64,000 bases of DNA from CAZAPG01 sp964486935. Its GTDB lineage: Bacteria; Chloroflexota; Anaerolineae; 4572-78; J111. The DNA lies in assembly GCA_964486935.1 (NCBI GenBank), contig CAZAPG010000010.1:62001-126000 (forward strand), written 5' to 3'. The number at the start of each line of letters is the position of its first letter. Position 1 is the first letter of the stretch. The position numbers and the translations under genes are program-made. The notes beneath the pieces were generated by a model. That model was not told where the DNA came from and did no database searches. It saw only the letters and a list, made by a program, of their open reading frames with translations. This document shows, in pieces, positions 63,957-64,000 of this stretch.

Positions 63957-64000
63957 GATTTATCCCTCATTTGAGCATCGCGGTAAATCCGCACCCGCCG
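63953..64000 (-). CDS. 3' end of an unidentified gene upstream of tmk
   Basis: The last 15 codons (RRVRIYRDAQMRDKS, stop) of a frame that runs off the window edge. The TGA overlaps the tmk start, which supports a real operon neighbour. Too short to identify. Confidence 0.45.
   Translation of the reverse strand, partial: RRVRIYRDAQMRDKS

Overview
The window is one 64 kb piece of a bacterial chromosome with moderately high GC and few gaps. The gene content fits a filamentous or sludge/sediment-type Chloroflexota (Anaerolineae-like) bacterium: a MalT-like LuxR regulator, a YfhO-type membrane protein, a PAC2 protein, an AmmeMemoRadiSam B protein, SBBP propellers with a dockerin, an exosortase/PEP-CTERM pair, a sortase, and many short palindromic dispersed repeats. 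The taxon is inferred from this gene mix; there is no rRNA gene to anchor it.

Layout. 0-13 kb: AAA+ ATPase, GNAT enzyme, autoregulated Fur-family repressor, a giant YfhO-flippase fusion with a polyprenol-phosphate glycosyltransferase, a receiver-DUF309 fusion, cell-wall amidase plus ureohydrolase, and an aminotransferase divergent from an Lrp-type regulator. 13-33 kb: a sulfur-oxidation island. It encodes a molybdoenzyme of the SoeABC/PsrABC type (FeS and NrfD subunits fused), DUF2173, two persulfide dioxygenase-rhodanese fusions, a TorD chaperone, an OmpR-type two-component system, two YeeE/YedE half-transporters, a CoA-disulfide-reductase-like flavoprotein, a double-CxxC thioredoxin-fold protein, a rhodanese and a SulP anion transporter. 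33-38 kb: a PEP-CTERM membrane protein with its probable dedicated exosortase, and a ThuA-like protein. 39-40.5 kb: a small AT-richer islet (mini zinc ribbon, unknown protein, D12-class adenine methylase) next to tRNA-Leu(GAG). 40.8-48 kb: sortase, MacB/LolD-like ABC exporter, MalT-like regulator. 48-57 kb: MFS, MOSC, PAC2, a large secreted propeller protein with dockerin, and a BNR-propeller operon with tiny membrane proteins. 57-64 kb: housekeeping genes priA, MEMO-like, rhomboid, gmk, fmdB-like, tmk.

How the island may work (inference): thiosulfate or sulfane sulfur enters through YeeE/YedE proteins; rhodaneses and thiol oxidoreductases make and move low-molecular-weight persulfides; persulfide dioxygenases release sulfite; the cytoplasmic molybdoenzyme oxidises sulfite into the quinone pool; sulfate may leave by SulP. 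Three promoters in the island carry the same operator: four YCTTACA-type half-sites spaced exactly 11 bp and ending just before the -10 box. This is the classic arrangement for an OmpR/PhoB/PhoP-class activator, and such a regulator is encoded in the island.

The most striking observation is in the first persulfide dioxygenase-rhodanese gene (18673-20088). It is interrupted by a single in-frame TGA exactly where its paralogue (29293-30708) has the conserved Cys201 of the GSxCG motif. A hairpin with G in the apical loop lies 13 nt downstream, as expected for a bacterial SECIS. It is either a new selenocysteine-containing persulfide dioxygenase or a one-base nonsense mutation; the sequence alone cannot decide. 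A second recurring theme is that short dispersed repeats have been inserted in frame inside conserved protein genes.
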